From: Candidatus Hydrogenedentota bacterium
Lineage (GTDB): Bacteria > Hydrogenedentota > Hydrogenedentia > Hydrogenedentales > SLHB01
Reading direction: 5' to 3'
Length of the DNA: 6,696 nt
NCBI GenBank assembly: GCA_003552765.1
Contig: PUOI01000626.1
Span: 1 to 6,696 of the forward strand
The position numbers and the translations under genes were made by a program. Of the stretch, positions 6,098 to 6,696 are shown piece after piece. Positions within the stretch are counted from its first letter, which is position 1; each line of letters begins with the position of its first letter. A model generated the notes under the pieces. That model was not told where the DNA came from. It searched no databases and saw nothing but the letters and a program-made list of their open reading frames with translations.

Positions 6098-6696
6098 ATG
6101 CGTCTAGCTCGGCACGGGTTCACACTGATCGAGCTTCTGGTGGTGATCGGCATCATTGCGATCCTGGCGGCCATCCTGCTTCCCGCGCTCAGCCGGGCGC
6201 GAGAGGCCGCGCGGCGCGCGTCGTGCGCCAACAACCTGAGGCAGATGGGTTTTGTGTTCCGGCTGTATTCGGGCGAGCACCGGGGCTACTTCCCGCCGAA
6301 GGTGCGCCTCTGCGATGACGCCCCCAACCCGCTCGAACGCAAACATACATGGATGCCCGACGGACTGTCCGTCTACCCCGATTATCTCACGGCGCCCGAT
6401 GTGCTGGTGTGTCCATCCAGCGCCTACAGCGGAGAGGTGCTCAGACCGGGCGGCGAGGTTTCGTGGGTCGATGAACAAGGCGATTTAGACCTCGACCCCA
6501 CGACCGGCTGTGGCGATTTTAGCCTGTACGGCGACGAGTCCTATACCTACGTGGGCTACGGCGTCCCCAGGGACAACCGCTTCCTATTGGGCTGGCCCGG
6601 CTTTGACCCCGAGGACCAAGGCGGCATGGACTACGTCATCATGGCGGTCCAGCCCATGTTTCTGGACCCCGGGAGCGATCATCAGCTCGAGCATCC
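6098..6696 (+). CDS. Pseudopilin-like protein with prepilin leader (DUF1559-like), 3' end beyond window
   Basis: The first 199 codons are present and open to the right edge. The leader is MRLARHG, then [20 protein letters not shown]: a short basic segment, prepilin peptidase site G7|F8, E12 (the +5 Glu) and a hydrophobic helix to about residue 30. Then comes [24 protein letters not shown], the signature of the large DUF1559-type pseudopilin families abundant in planctomycetes, lentisphaerae and Hydrogenedentes. Next is a periplasmic region rich in Gly, Asp, Pro and Tyr with several cysteines (C43, C72 and later ones). Such proteins are processed by a prepilin peptidase and inserted in the inner membrane; most have no proven role in secretion or pilus assembly. 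It lies 37 nt after the anti-sigma gene with AAAGGGGA upstream of the ATG, so it belongs to the sigma operon. Function beyond that is not determined. Confidence 0.88.
   Translation, partial: MRLARHGFTLIELLVVIGIIAILAAILLPALSRAREAARRASCANNLRQMGFVFRLYSGEHRGYFPPKVRLCDDAPNPLERKHTWMPDGLSVYPDYLTAPDVLVCPSSAYSGEVLRPGGEVSWVDEQGDLDLDPTTGCGDFSLYGDESYTYVGYGVPRDNRFLLGWPGFDPEDQGGMDYVIMAVQPMFLDPGSDHQLEH

Noticed and set aside
1..6696. CRISPR array, tRNA, rRNA or insertion sequence
   Set aside because: No regularly spaced direct repeats, cloverleaf, rRNA segment or transposase motif was seen anywhere in the window.

Overview
The window looks like chromosomal DNA of a GC-rich, Gram-negative environmental bacterium. 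A planctomycete, verrucomicrobial/lentisphaeral or Hydrogenedentes-like lineage is the best guess. Three gene types point that way and are especially common there: a secreted DUF4091/GH123-like protein, a pseudopilin-like protein with a '[20 protein letters not shown]' leader, and an ECF sigma factor followed by a single-pass anti-sigma-like protein with a LolA-like outer domain. This lineage call is inference; no rRNA or tRNA is present to confirm it.

Layout. (1) Positions 1-762, minus strand: the first 254 codons of a DUF262 (GmrSD/SspE/BrxU-type NTPase) protein with a GTG start and a strong ribosome binding site. The gene runs off the left edge. It is relatively AT-rich (about 45% GC in a sampled line) and looks like an acquired anti-phage gene. 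(2) 885-3620, minus strand: a 911-residue exported protein with a C-terminal DUF4091/GH123-like domain, in which the expected Asp-Glu catalytic pair reads Asp-Asp. (3) 3621-3806: a divergent control region with a 9-bp inverted repeat whose two arms hold the candidate -10 boxes, plus two hairpins. (4) 3807-4383, plus strand: a small protein and a MNT/AbiEii-type nucleotidyltransferase overlapping by 59 nt, resembling a toxin-antitoxin module. (5) 4384-4609: non-coding DNA with two hairpins. (6) 4610-6696, plus strand: an operon of ECF sigma factor, one-base-overlapping LolA-like anti-sigma candidate, and a pseudopilin-like protein truncated by the right edge.

How they work together. The sigma factor, membrane protein and pseudopilin form a plausible surface-to-transcription signalling unit: the anti-sigma candidate would hold the sigma factor at the inner membrane and sense something in the periplasm, possibly linked to the pseudopilin encoded directly after it. 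This unit is the best candidate for an under-described system here. The TA-like pair and the DUF262 gene are two separate defence- or mobility-associated loci flanking the secreted hydrolase-like gene; nothing shows that they act together. The DUF262 and pseudopilin genes both run off the window, and the true starts of the DUF262 and sigma genes are GTG.
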